Of a DNA stretch of 34,863 nt, positions 22,974-30,868 are shown one piece after another. The DNA is from Desulfobulbaceae bacterium (GTDB taxonomy: Bacteria; Desulfobacterota; Desulfobulbia; Desulfobulbales; Desulfocapsaceae). The notes beneath the pieces were generated by a model that saw only the letters and a list, made by a program, of their open reading frames with translations, was not told where the DNA came from and did not search any database. Both the position numbers and the translations under genes were made by a program. How positions within the stretch are numbered: the first letter of the stretch is position 1; each line of letters starts with the position of its first letter. Location: positions 1 through 34,863 of the forward strand of contig WBUQ01000036.1 of the NCBI GenBank assembly GCA_008933635.1. Direction: 5' to 3'.

Positions 22974-23681
22974 ATGGCAGTCAGATCCGGATCGAAAGTG
23001 AGGGCCGACATCAAGAGCAACCGGCTCTATATCACCCTGTCGGTGACCGCCAGCAAGAAAGAACTGGAGAAGGTCTATACCGATGTCCGTTTCTGTGTCG
23101 CCGATCTCAAACCCGGTTTTGACGTCATAACCGACCTCAGTCAATGCACCCTGGGCCACCTGAGCGGCATTCCGATCTTCCGCAAGATCATGGACTATCT
23201 GGTGCAGCACCGCCCCGGCGAAGTCATCCGGGTGGTGGGCAAGATGAGTGTCCTGTTCAAACAGTTGATCATGCTTGCTACCCGGTTCCAGGTGTACAAA
23301 CCGGTGTATGTCACCACCATCGAGGAAGCGGAGGAGCGGCTGGCCTCTTCCCGGCGCAACGCCCTGCGCTTTCACCTGCACCGGCAGAAGGTCGCGTACT
23401 CTGTCGGCGGCAAATCCGGTACCGGGCAGCTGGTGGACGCCTCGGTCCTCGGGTGCGCCGTGGGCGGATCGACGCTGCCCGTGGCCGTGGCCGATGCGGT
23501 CACCCTGACCTTTTCCCTGCGGCAGAGTCGTGACGACTGGGCCACGTTCACCCTGGCGGCGACGGTGACCCGGGTCGACGAGGAACTCTTCGCCGTTCAG
23601 TTCAACGATATCGGCGAGGAACAGACAGCCCGGCTCTATGCCTGCCTGGCCCATGAGGCGCGGTGCGATTCCTTGCCGTGA
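22974..23681 (+). CDS. STAS-like N-terminal domain fused to a PilZ domain
   Basis: A 235-residue cytoplasmic protein. Residues 8-122 have the alternating strand/helix pattern of a SpoIIAA-like (STAS) domain, with DVITDLSQCTLG in the position of the usual ligand/phosphorylation loop. Residues 126-228 are a PilZ domain with RxxxR as RNALR (Arg128, Arg132) and DxSxxG as DASVLG (Asp155, Ser157, Gly160), so c-di-GMP binding is expected. Start ATG 22974 has a poor ribosome site. It is the third PilZ protein in the window and not linked to the other two. It may couple c-di-GMP to a partner-switching type interaction; the partner is not in view. Confidence 0.78.
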   Translation: MAVRSGSKVRADIKSNRLYITLSVTASKKELEKVYTDVRFCVADLKPGFDVITDLSQCTLGHLSGIPIFRKIMDYLVQHRPGEVIRVVGKMSVLFKQLIMLATRFQVYKPVYVTTIEEAEERLASSRRNALRFHLHRQKVAYSVGGKSGTGQLVDASVLGCAVGGSTLPVAVADAVTLTFSLRQSRDDWATFTLAATVTRVDEELFAVQFNDIGEEQTARLYACLAHEARCDSLP

Positions 23682-23772
23682 GGGGGGCGGGTCCGGTTTG
23701 CCACAGTATCGGCCAGCTGCAGAGCGGGCGGCAATCATGGTGTGGTTTCATTTCAACAGGGGAGGGGCTGAC

Positions 23773-24507
23773 ATGAAAATCGCAGCAATGCTGGCATTGG
23801 CGCTGTCTCTCGGGGCCGTGATGACGGTGGCGGCGGAAACCTCGAAGAAGGATGTCATCGGCACATCCGGCGGGGACCTGGAGATCACCTGCATCGGCCA
23901 CGGTTCGCTGATGATGTCTTTCGGCGGCAGGGTCATTCACATCGATCCGTACAGCCGGGTCGGCGATTACAGCGCGATGGCGAAGGCCGACCTGATCCTC
24001 TTGACCCACGACCATTCCGACCACCTCGACCAGGCGGCGATCGATGCGGTCCGCCGCGCCGATACGGTGGTGGTGCTGCCACAGGTCTGCGCCGACCGGG
24101 TGAAGGGAGGGAAGGTCATGGAAAATGGCGACACCCTGACCCTGCTGGGGATCGGGGTGGAGGCCGTTCCCGCCTACAACATCGTCCACAGGCGGGACGG
24201 CGGCCAACCCTTTCACCCCAGGGGAGTTGGCAACGGGTATGTCCTGAACTTCGCCGGCACGCGCGTCTATATTGCCGGGGATACGGAGAACATCCCGGAA
24301 ATGCACGCTCTTCAGGGCATCGATGTGGCCTTCCTGCCGATGAACCTGCCATACACGATGACCCCGGAGATGGTGGCCGCTGCCGCCCGGGCGTTCAAAC
24401 CGAAGATTCTCTACCCCTATCATTTCGGCGATACCGATCCCGAGCGGCTGACCGCACTGCTGCGGGATGCGCCGGAGATCGAGGTCCGGATCCGTCCTAT
24501 GCGGTAG
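23773..24507 (+). CDS. Exported metallo-beta-lactamase-fold hydrolase (UlaG-like)
   Basis: A 244-residue protein with an N-terminal signal peptide (about 1-21, ending AVMTVAAET). The metal motif HxHxDH is HDHSDH (His79, His81, Asp83, His84); other ligands are probably Asp170 in YIAGDTE and His217 in PYHFGD. The layout with early GHGSLMMSF and IDPYSR matches the UlaG/RomA-like branch of the fold. Most relatives are cytoplasmic; export here points to a periplasmic substrate, unknown. Start ATG 23773 is set by the AGGGGAGGGG ribosome site and the signal peptide. It follows the STAS/PilZ gene by 91 bases and may be co-transcribed. Confidence 0.85.
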   Translation: MKIAAMLALALSLGAVMTVAAETSKKDVIGTSGGDLEITCIGHGSLMMSFGGRVIHIDPYSRVGDYSAMAKADLILLTHDHSDHLDQAAIDAVRRADTVVVLPQVCADRVKGGKVMENGDTLTLLGIGVEAVPAYNIVHRRDGGQPFHPRGVGNGYVLNFAGTRVYIAGDTENIPEMHALQGIDVAFLPMNLPYTMTPEMVAAAARAFKPKILYPYHFGDTDPERLTALLRDAPEIEVRIRPMR

Positions 24508-24570
24508 CTCCGCTGCCGACCCTGTGCTGCGTCGTCCCGGCAGGAATTGCCGCCGTCAGGGGCGATGCAG

Positions 24571-24850
24571 CAGACCAGGGCCGCCTGCGCCGGACGCGTC
24601 ATCGGCATTGTCGACCGCAGGGTGGATGCCGGCCAAGATCGCGGGGAGGCCGTCTGATGCTCTGGAACACCCTGCTCCTCGCCCTGCGCTCGATCCGTTG
24701 CAACCCGATGCGCTCCGCCCGACCAGCCCCGGAATCATCCTGCTGTCCTTCCTGTTCTCCGCCGCCATCGGCGTGATCTTCGGCTTCTTTCCGGCCCGCC
24801 GGGCAGCGGGGTCTGAACCCGATCGACGCCCTCCGCCACGAGCAGGCTGG
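24571..24850 (+). pseudogene. Remnant of a MacB/LolD-type ABC exporter (ATPase end and deleted permease)
   Basis: Three pieces remain in order. From 24571 a frame ending at TGA 24655-24657 reads like the last 25-30 residues of a LolD/MacB-type ATPase (CAGRVIGIVDRRVDA). The stop overlaps ATG 24657-24659, which begins a MacB-type permease N terminus (MLWNTLLLALRSIRCNPMRS). After about 20 codons the sequence jumps, in another frame, to a permease C terminus (IILLSFLFSAAIGVIFGFF, then PARRAAG). One extra G in the run near 24810 shifts the frame again before LNPIDALRHE. So most of the permease is deleted and at least one frameshift has occurred. This is a dead gene pair. Confidence 0.65.
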
Positions 24851-24861
24851 CGACCAGGGAG

Positions 24862-24893
24862 GGCAGGAGACGAAGGCACATGCGTCTCCTGCC
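24862..24893 (-). terminator. Strong stem-loop after the electron-conduit operon
   Basis: GGCAGGAGACG (24862-24872) pairs perfectly with CGTCTCCTGCC (24883-24893), an 11-bp stem with a 10-base loop, 17 bases after the stop of the minus-strand porin gene. No clear T-run follows, so it may act as an mRNA 3' stabiliser as well as a terminator. Confidence 0.55.
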
Positions 24894-24909
24894 CCGCGAA
24901 AATGACGGA

Positions 24910-26901
24910 TCAGAACCGGTAGGTGGTAATCAGATAACCGAGATGGGTCTCGTAATCATTGTCCAGTCCTGCTCCGCTGAGAACAAACGATGATGTGACG
25001 TAGCGGTAATTGCTGTACCTCCAGTCGTCCAGATTGGATTTCTCGTAGGCATATCCCAATGTTATAGACCATTGATCGGTAAGGCCATAGATGCCTCTGA
25101 TGCCGGCCTGCGTCTTGTAGTAGTCGTCTGCCTCGGTCACCGTCCCCAGAGGGGCGCCGGCGGCCGCAGACCTGACGAATTCGATATTGCCGTCGAGCAT
25201 CTGGTAGTCTGCGTTGATAACCATTTCCAGTTGCGGCATGATCGGTACGGTGACGCTGCCGCCAACGACAAAGAAGTCATAGCTGGTTTCCTGGCTCCAG
25301 TTGTAATTACTGGAATTGGGCGGGGTGAATGGATATGCCACGCCCGGGTTGTAGCGGCGGGAATTGAAATCGCTCTCGGTAAATTCGTAGCCGGTGTATG
25401 CATTCAGGCGGGCCTTGGCCGGCAGCTGAAAATCTGCATCGAGATAGATTTCATGCCGGATATCCTCCTGCAGACCGAACATGGTGGCATCGTAATCGTC
25501 AAACATTATTCCATAGTTCAGGCCCAGCCCGAGACCTTCCCATGGAATGGTTTCAAATTCCAGTCTGGCTTTATACCGATTTTTGGAGGCGTAATCAGCG
25601 CGGGTGAAGAATTCGTTGATGAGGCCGTCGCCTTCAAGGGTCTCTTCGTCGAAGTCGGAATCGGAGTTCCGGTTCAGATATTCCAGCCTGAATGTGCTGC
25701 TCACCCAGTCCAGCGAGGTATTCTTCAGTTCCGCAAAGAGCAGGTTGTCAAGCGTTGTTTCGGCGTCCTCTCTGGTGCGGTCGGTAAAAGACAATTCATA
25801 GCCGCCCTTGAGTTTGTTGACCTTGCTCAACCGGTAATCGGCGTCCAGGCTGGCCTGATGCTTGTCGTACTCGAACAGGCGGCCGGCTCGGATATCTTCA
25901 CCGACGACAATGATTTCATCCGACTGGTTGTCGCGGTCGACGTAGCTGTAGGACAGCCGGGTGTCCAGCGCATCGTTCCACTGCGAGCTCAGGACCGCGC
26001 TGCCCCGGAAATAGCGGACATCGCCGTCAAATTCGTTGTCGGCCACAGGTGAGACTATTCGCTGGAAATTCGAGAAGTCTGTTTCACTGTTATTAGCGTT
26101 ATATACAACCTTCACTGCCAGCAGGTTGTCCGCCGACAGCCTTTGGGTCAGCCGGCCGCTGAAGTTGTAGCTGTAATTGTCGTTCGGCGTGCTGTATTCC
26201 TCCAGTTCGATTCCGTTGAAAGTGGAGAGGACTTCGTTGTCATTGTCGAAATGGCTGTAGCCGGCGGCAAAGACCGCGGTGGTTTCCTTGCTCCGATAGC
26301 CGCCCTCCAGCGTCGTGTTGTAGGTGGTGTAATCGATCGGCATGGGCAGTTCGAAACCCGAGTTGGCAACGAGACCCCAGGGCATGATGCCGTCTTTGCG
26401 CTGTTGATCTGCCGAGACCTTGAAATAGAAAGGATTGTTGGTGTCAATGGTGACCTGGCCGCCGAGCGTTTCCACATCCACACTGTAATCGAACGTGGTC
26501 CAGGTGCTCATCGGCGGAATCGAGGTCGGGATAATCAGGAAGTTGCTGCCGATGCCCGTTGCAGGAGTCATTGCGTCGCGAGACAACTGATGGGTCAGCT
26601 CGTCATAAAAGATCTCGCCCTTGAAGACGCCGAAGAGTCCGCCCCTCAGCTCGTAGTACTGATCATCCAGCGCCGGATCTTGCACGGTCACGCCGACAAA
26701 GTTGGTATCGCTGTCGGTCAGCAGGTCAAGGCTTCCGAAAAGTCCGTCGCTCATGTCGCGGTATTCGTCGAATTTTGCACTTTCGTCATCGACAAAATGA
26801 GTCGCCCGGGCCCCCACATTCAGTTCACCCCGGACTTCGGCAAGACACAGGGAGGGAGCGGAAAGCGGCAGAGCCAAGAGAATATAGATCATCCGTTTCA
26901 T
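24910..26901 (-). CDS. MtrB/PioB family outer-membrane beta-barrel
   Basis: A 663-residue outer-membrane protein. The signal peptide is about 1-21 (IYILLALPLSAPSLCLAE). The rest is a long run of alternating aromatic/polar beta strands ending in the C-terminal aromatic TTYRF, typical of barrel insertion. It belongs to the decaheme-associated MtrB/PioB family, which sheathes a periplasmic multiheme cytochrome through the outer membrane so electrons can cross. I see no Cys in the mature protein, so the N-terminal CXXC pair of Shewanella MtrB is absent. ATG 26899-26901 has AAGGAGG six bases upstream. It follows the decaheme gene by 11 bases. No outer-surface cytochrome gene (MtrC/OmcA-like) is in the operon. 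Confidence 0.9.
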   Translation of the reverse strand: MKRMIYILLALPLSAPSLCLAEVRGELNVGARATHFVDDESAKFDEYRDMSDGLFGSLDLLTDSDTNFVGVTVQDPALDDQYYELRGGLFGVFKGEIFYDELTHQLSRDAMTPATGIGSNFLIIPTSIPPMSTWTTFDYSVDVETLGGQVTIDTNNPFYFKVSADQQRKDGIMPWGLVANSGFELPMPIDYTTYNTTLEGGYRSKETTAVFAAGYSHFDNDNEVLSTFNGIELEEYSTPNDNYSYNFSGRLTQRLSADNLLAVKVVYNANNSETDFSNFQRIVSPVADNEFDGDVRYFRGSAVLSSQWNDALDTRLSYSYVDRDNQSDEIIVVGEDIRAGRLFEYDKHQASLDADYRLSKVNKLKGGYELSFTDRTREDAETTLDNLLFAELKNTSLDWVSSTFRLEYLNRNSDSDFDEETLEGDGLINEFFTRADYASKNRYKARLEFETIPWEGLGLGLNYGIMFDDYDATMFGLQEDIRHEIYLDADFQLPAKARLNAYTGYEFTESDFNSRRYNPGVAYPFTPPNSSNYNWSQETSYDFFVVGGSVTVPIMPQLEMVINADYQMLDGNIEFVRSAAAGAPLGTVTEADDYYKTQAGIRGIYGLTDQWSITLGYAYEKSNLDDWRYSNYRYVTSSFVLSGAGLDNDYETHLGYLITTYRF

Positions 26902-26912
26902 GGGTTTCCTCC

Positions 26913-27815
26913 TTATCTGATAAACCGAAGGCCCGCGCCGTCCGGTGAATTGGAACCATGGATGGCCGAATGACAACGCAGGCACTCAAAGCGGCTGGTA
27001 AACGAGGCTTTGCTGTCGTACGGGGTGCCGGGGTGACGCGACCAGTCATGGCAATTCTGGCACAGTTGGGGAATCCGCTCTGTCAGCAATTTTGCGTGAC
27101 TGCTGCCATGGACCGTATGGCAGCTCTGACAATCCTCCTCGACCGGTGGATGTTCCCACACCGACGGTCCGCGCTTGTCGGCATGGCACTTGAAACACAA
27201 CTCCCTGGAATCGTCGGCCTTGACCATATGTTTACTGAGGCTGCCGTGGGGGGAATGGCAGGAAGAACAATTGACTTTGCCCTCGAGTATTGGGTGATGC
27301 GACCGCTTGTTCGCCTCAATCTTGACATCCTTGTGACAGCTGAAGCAGACCTCGGGCTCCCTGGCTTTCTGCCTGCCGCCGACATGCAGGTCATGGCAGG
27401 AATCGCAGGACACGTCATTCCGTTTATGCACTCCCATCTCCCACAGGTCCATGCCCGGGGTTTTTTCGTGGCAGGTGAGGCACTTCGCCGACTTGGCCGC
27501 CGCATCGACATCCGCATTGAAGGAGAAGATATCGACGTCGCGACCACCGCCCTTTTCGACATGCTTTGCTCCTCCGCCATGACAGGTTTCGCATGCGTCC
27601 TGTGATGCCGGGCCTTTTATCGCCTTCTTGAAATGGACTGATTTCGAATAGCTCTCATATTGGGCCTCGTGGCATTCCTTGCACGTCTCCGCACCAATGA
27701 ATCCCATGCCGGGATCTGCCATCTGCAGATTCTCAGGAGCGTCCATGGCCTGGGAGAGAGAGAACAGCAACAGGCCCAGCGGGAATAGAACAACACAGAT
27801 GTATTTTCTCTTCAT
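26913..27815 (-). CDS. DmsE/MtrA-type periplasmic decaheme cytochrome c
   Basis: A 300-residue exported protein with signal peptide (about 1-24) and ten CXXCH heme motifs: CKECH, CETCH, CLTCH, CDSCH, CFSCH, CSSCH, CFKCH, CQSCH, CQNCH and CLRCH. Length and heme count match the DmsE/MtrA family, which threads into an MtrB-type barrel as the wire across the outer membrane. Several extra His (for example RSHHP, HTVHGSSH) can serve as distal ligands. ATG 27813-27815 has GGAGG four bases upstream. Genes before and after are in the same operon. Direction of electron flow (outward metal reduction or inward oxidation) cannot be told. Confidence 0.95.
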   Translation of the reverse strand: MKRKYICVVLFPLGLLLFSLSQAMDAPENLQMADPGMGFIGAETCKECHEAQYESYSKSVHFKKAIKGPASQDACETCHGGGAKHVEKGGGRDVDIFSFNADVDAAAKSAKCLTCHEKTPGMDLWEMGVHKRNDVSCDSCHDLHVGGRQKAREPEVCFSCHKDVKIEANKRSHHPILEGKVNCSSCHSPHGSLSKHMVKADDSRELCFKCHADKRGPSVWEHPPVEEDCQSCHTVHGSSHAKLLTERIPQLCQNCHDWSRHPGTPYDSKASFTSRFECLRCHSAIHGSNSPDGAGLRFIR

Positions 27816-27868
27816 AGCGCCTCCAGGATTTTCTCTGTGATTATCAGCCAGCTTGTGCGCATCTCCTG

Positions 27869-28699
27869 TCATTGAGCGGTCTTCACCAGGCGAAAACCGA
27901 GGGCGTGATGACCGAAATCGGGTGAAAGGCCCACGCGATGGGAGCTTCTTATCCCCAGGGGCCCGTTGCTCCAGCCGCCACCGCGCATGACGCGGTATTC
28001 GCCTGCGCCCCTGTAAACCGGGTTGTCTTTGGGGAGTTTGGTGTATGCCTCGCTGTTGTAGACATCCTCGCACCACTCCCAGACATTTCCCAGCATATCG
28101 TTCAAGCCGTAGGCATTGGCCATGAAACTGCCAACCGGGGCCGAAACCGCAAACCCGTCGTCACAGATGAAGGTCGTCCACTTGGGCCATTGCTTTTTCG
28201 CGGTCAGGTCGCCCACATTGGCATACGTGCAGGCCTCGTCAGGATTATCCCCCCAGAACCGACTCTGCGACGACCCGGCGCGGGCTGCAAATTCCCATTC
28301 GGCTTCGGTAGGCAACCTGTAGGACTGGCCGGATTGCTGTGAGAGCCATTTGGCGAAGGCGGCGGCATCCTCCCATGACACATTGACTACCGGTTGTCTG
28401 CCGTCGTTGAGGGTGGAGTCTTCGGATGTGCCGCTATTGTGCTGGGGAGCGAATTTCTTGAATTGATCGTTGGTGACTTCAAATTTTCCAATGTAGAAAT
28501 CGGTTACACATGCTTCATGCACCGGTCTTTCGTTGAGGTCGCCGTCGCCTGCCGAATCGCCCATCTGAAAGCAGCCGCCTTTGACAAGGACAAGTTCCAT
28601 CCCCGTCGAGGTGTCCGCGTAAGGGGTTTCGGCGCTGGCTGCTACGGGATATGCCAAAGAGAAGAGTATCAGGAACGTACCGGGCATTTTCAAAGTCAT
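27869..28699 (-). CDS. Exported FGE-sulfatase (SUMF1) fold protein, no catalytic Cys
   Basis: A 276-residue protein with signal peptide (about 1-23, SLAYPVAASAE) and a full formylglycine-generating-enzyme fold: FQMGD, KFEVTNDQF, PVVNVSWEDA, RLPTEAEWEFAAR, NVWEWCEDVY, VMRGGGWSN and GFRLVK. In true FGE two Cys follow the RGGS segment; here that stretch is GGWSNGPLGIRSSHR, with none, so formylglycine synthesis is not expected. Five other Cys are scattered and could form disulfides or bind metal. ATG 28697-28699 has AAGGAGG six bases upstream. It is first in the operon with the decaheme cytochrome and the porin, so a role in assembling or extending the conduit is inferred; a ligand-binding or nonheme-iron enzyme is the alternative. 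Confidence 0.88.
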   Translation of the reverse strand: MTLKMPGTFLILFSLAYPVAASAETPYADTSTGMELVLVKGGCFQMGDSAGDGDLNERPVHEACVTDFYIGKFEVTNDQFKKFAPQHNSGTSEDSTLNDGRQPVVNVSWEDAAAFAKWLSQQSGQSYRLPTEAEWEFAARAGSSQSRFWGDNPDEACTYANVGDLTAKKQWPKWTTFICDDGFAVSAPVGSFMANAYGLNDMLGNVWEWCEDVYNSEAYTKLPKDNPVYRGAGEYRVMRGGGWSNGPLGIRSSHRVGLSPDFGHHALGFRLVKTAQ

Positions 28700-29136
28700 T
28701 CTGCACCTCCTTGTCTCATTGGTTTGTCAGGATATTGCGCGAGGGGAAATGACCCTTCCGATGAGAGTCACTTCATCGCCAATACCAAATGGTGGCCCTC
28801 CTTCATTTGTTTCCTTCAGGCCAGCTTGAAAACAGAAGCGAGCCCATCGGAAATATCATGCTGGATCGTTGAAATCCGGTTGGAGCACTTCCCCGGCCGG
28901 ACTTTGCTGGTTTACTTCGAACTGAAAATTTCAGACGCGCGTCTATTTCGACCTGGAGGCACGCGGTCTTTCAATCGAGGTACAGTTGGAGCGTAGGGCG
29001 ACATCCGTACGAAACAATGCAACATTCAACCGATGTTCTCATTTGTCACAGGATGAACAAGATGGCGATACTGGCGAGGTCATATCTGTTCCTCAAATGA
29101 TCACAATGAAGAAACATCAATATGAACTTGTATGAG

Positions 29137-29166
29137 AGTGTATGGCATTGCATCGGGCCATGTCAA
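29137..29166 (-). promoter_or_regulatory. Near-consensus promoter reading toward the conduit operon
   Basis: Minus strand TTGACA (29161-29166), 18 bases, TACACT (29137-29142). A transcript would start near 29130 and run through about 430 untranslated bases to the FGE-fold gene. Confidence 0.5.
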
Positions 29167-29474
29167 ATTTTTTGTACGAGCGCTAGGAAGCGATGATGTC
29201 CCGGTCCGCTGGCTGACAGAAACCGGGAGGTCCCGGCACCGCACGTTTCCGGAGCATCCTCCGCCTGCCGCCGGCGGTGGTGCGAACCAGCTACGGATGT
29301 CCGCTCACGGCAGCGGCAATATTACAGAACGTCTTGAAATCCCGCATGACAGCGATCGATTCAAGCGTGTTGCCGGATTGGGTCTGGCGATGGCCGTATG
29401 CCACCCGCAGTACCAGAACCAGAAGACGGCAGAAGACATGGGCGATGGTCGTCGCTTCGCCCACGGAGAAGGTT

Positions 29475-29509
29475 CGCCGGTCGCCAACCGTTGGCAATCA
29501 GCGCCGGCG
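29475..29509. repeat. Nested inverted repeat
   Basis: CGCCGG (29475-29480) pairs with CCGGCG (29504-29509), and inside it GCCAAC (29483-29488) is mirrored by GTTGGC (29490-29495). It lies 23 bases after the ZIP gene stop on the minus strand. It could be a transcription end or pause site; no T-run follows. Confidence 0.4.
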
Positions 29510-29531
29510 GTTTGGTGGTTGGCCGGAGCGC

Positions 29532-30431
29532 CTATTTCATCAGCAGCAGGCTGAGGGCCATCAGCGCCATTCCCGCCACCAGGCCGTAGAGGCTGTCGTG
29601 TCCCTTGCCGTAGGCCCGGCTGGTGGGCAGCAGTTCGTCGAGGCTGATGTAGACCATGATTCCGGCAACCCCGCCGAACAGCACCCCCATCAGTTCGGGC
29701 GGGATGACGCCGCTGTCGTTGCCGAGGAAGAACCGGATGCCGATATAGGCGATGACCGCGCCGACCGGCTCGGCCAGACCGCTCATCACCGACCAGAAGA
29801 AGGCGGTGCTGCGTCTGCCGGTGGCGTAGTAGAGCGGCACCGAGACGCTGATGCCTTCCGGGATGTTGTGCAGGGCCACCGCCACGGCGATGGCGAGCCC
29901 GACGCTGGGGTCCTCGAGGGCGGCGAGGAAGGTGGCCAGTCCTTCCGGAAAATTGTGGATACCGATCGCCAGCGCGGTGAAGAGTCCCATCCGCAGCAGC
30001 CTGCGGTGGTGCTCATGGTGGAAGGGATGGCTGAGGAGGGCCGTCGTGCCGGGCTCGCTTGCGGGGAGATCGGGCAGCGGCAGCGAGGGGTCGTGCAGCG
30101 GCCTGGTCTGGGCCTCGGTCGGCGTTTCGTGCGGGTTCTCGGCCGTGGGGATGAGATTGTCGATCAGGCCGATCAGCAGCATCCCGCCGAAGAAGGATCC
30201 GGCATTGACCCAGTGCCCCCAGTAATCGCCGTAGCGGAGGACCAGCGCATCCGTGCCCTTGACGAAGATCTCGACGAAGGAGACGTAGAGCATCACCCCG
30301 GCCGAGAAGCCGGTCGCCACCGAGAGGAAACGATAGTCGGTCCGCTTCGCGGTGAAGGCGATGATGCTGCCGATCCCCGTCGCCATGCCGGCAAAGACGG
30401 TGAGTCCCAGTGCGATCCAGACATCGTTCAT
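29532..30431 (-). CDS. zupT: ZIP family divalent metal transporter (ZupT-like)
   Basis: A 299-residue inner-membrane protein with about eight helices. The two ZIP metal motifs are HNFPEG (helix 4) and HNIPEG (helix 5), as in ZupT, which takes up zinc and other divalent metals. The cytoplasmic loop between helices 3 and 4 is long and has a His cluster ([10 protein letters not shown]), a common metal-sensing element. Start ATG 30429-30431 gives the usual N-terminal helix; AGGAG lies 13 bases upstream, rather far. Upstream is a candidate promoter with an inverted repeat over its -35, so repression by a metal sensor is possible. Monocistronic. Confidence 0.9.
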   Translation of the reverse strand: MNDVWIALGLTVFAGMATGIGSIIAFTAKRTDYRFLSVATGFSAGVMLYVSFVEIFVKGTDALVLRYGDYWGHWVNAGSFFGGMLLIGLIDNLIPTAENPHETPTEAQTRPLHDPSLPLPDLPASEPGTTALLSHPFHHEHHRRLLRMGLFTALAIGIHNFPEGLATFLAALEDPSVGLAIAVAVALHNIPEGISVSVPLYYATGRRSTAFFWSVMSGLAEPVGAVIAYIGIRFFLGNDSGVIPPELMGVLFGGVAGIMVYISLDELLPTSRAYGKGHDSLYGLVAGMALMALSLLLMK

Positions 30432-30579
30432 GGCAGTGTCGCGGCTCCTGAAATGGAGAGGGGGTGCCAGGCGGGCATCTGCCCGTGCCGGTATCAGACC
30501 GCTTGGCGAGAAAGGGGCAGGCGTGCGATGCGCGGGGAGCCGAGAGTTCTGCCGCCTTCCCTGATTGCTGACAATCGTC

Positions 30580-30608
30580 ATATTCCCCGATCACCGTCAC
30601 GGTGTCAA
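30580..30608 (-). promoter_or_regulatory. Candidate promoter for the ZIP transporter with operator-like repeat
   Basis: Minus strand TTGACA (30603-30608), 17 bases, GAATAT (30580-30585). CACCG-TCA-CGGTG (30592-30604) is a perfect inverted repeat lying in the spacer and touching the -35, where a repressor would block polymerase. The leader would be about 145 bases. Confidence 0.4.
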
Positions 30609-30759
30609 AATTTTTAAGGTCCTTTGCCGGGAATTCGCTGCTGTTTTCCACAGATGCCTGGGCATTGCGGCCGTGAAAACGAGGTCCCGCATCGTCTAGG
30701 GGAGGGTGCTGTCGCGTTCCGCCTAAGTCAAGGGGGACTGCTGCCGGAAAATCCGTGAA

Positions 30760-30773
30760 TTGACCCAGGTCAA
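30760..30773 (+). promoter_or_regulatory. CRP/FNR-family operator, TTGAC-N4-GTCAA
   Basis: TTGACCCAGGTCAA is a perfect palindrome with the half-site spacing of FNR (TTGAT-N4-ATCAA). The TTGAC/GTCAA form resembles sites attributed to HcpR/Dnr-like nitrosative-stress regulators in anaerobes. It lies 96-109 bases before the zinc-ribbon gene; a TAGCTT hexamer at 30796-30801 is placed as the -10 of a class II activated promoter. Confidence 0.55.
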
Positions 30774-30868
30774 GGCAGCTCGCTGGATTTGCCTGTAGCT
30801 TGCAGGAAAGGAGCCGGGTTGCGTACTGTCCCGGTTGTCAAGCCAACAACGGAAAACAGGAGTTGATC

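Larger units (their letters stand above)
28700..29531. other. Gene-poor 832-base region upstream of the conduit operon
   Basis: No convincing protein gene. A consensus-like minus-strand promoter at 29137-29166 would give the operon a leader of about 430 bases. Within that leader, tiny frames exist (for example a 14-codon one with SCSSCDK) but cannot be supported. The part next to the ZIP gene carries overlapping frames on both strands with no recognisable family. Base composition is lower in GC than neighbours around 29040-29170, as in regulatory or transferred DNA. Confidence 0.5.
30432..30868. other. Divergent intergenic region between ZIP gene and zinc-ribbon gene
   Basis: 437 bases with no gene. 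It holds the candidate ZIP promoter and the CRP/FNR-type operator listed separately. A short match to the 5' arm of tRNA-Glu near 30685-30705 does not extend to a tRNA. Confidence 0.5.

Noticed and set aside
28990-29130. Tiny minus-strand leader frame with SCSSCDK
   Set aside because: Fourteen codons with a marginal ribosome site; no way to tell it from chance.
29132-29554. Plus-strand frame of 140 codons and minus-strand frames of 60-68 codons overlapping it
   Set aside because: No ribosome site, no family, and overlapping frames of equal length on both strands. I considered a transposase remnant but could not match any motif.
29277-30617. 446-codon plus-strand open frame
   Set aside because: It is antisense to the ZIP transporter, which has two intact metal motifs; the product looks like GC-rich shadow coding.
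30683-30740. tRNA-Glu-like 5' segment (CATCGTCTAGGGG)
   Set aside because: The acceptor and D-arm start look similar, but no anticodon arm, T-arm or 3' end follows at the right distance.
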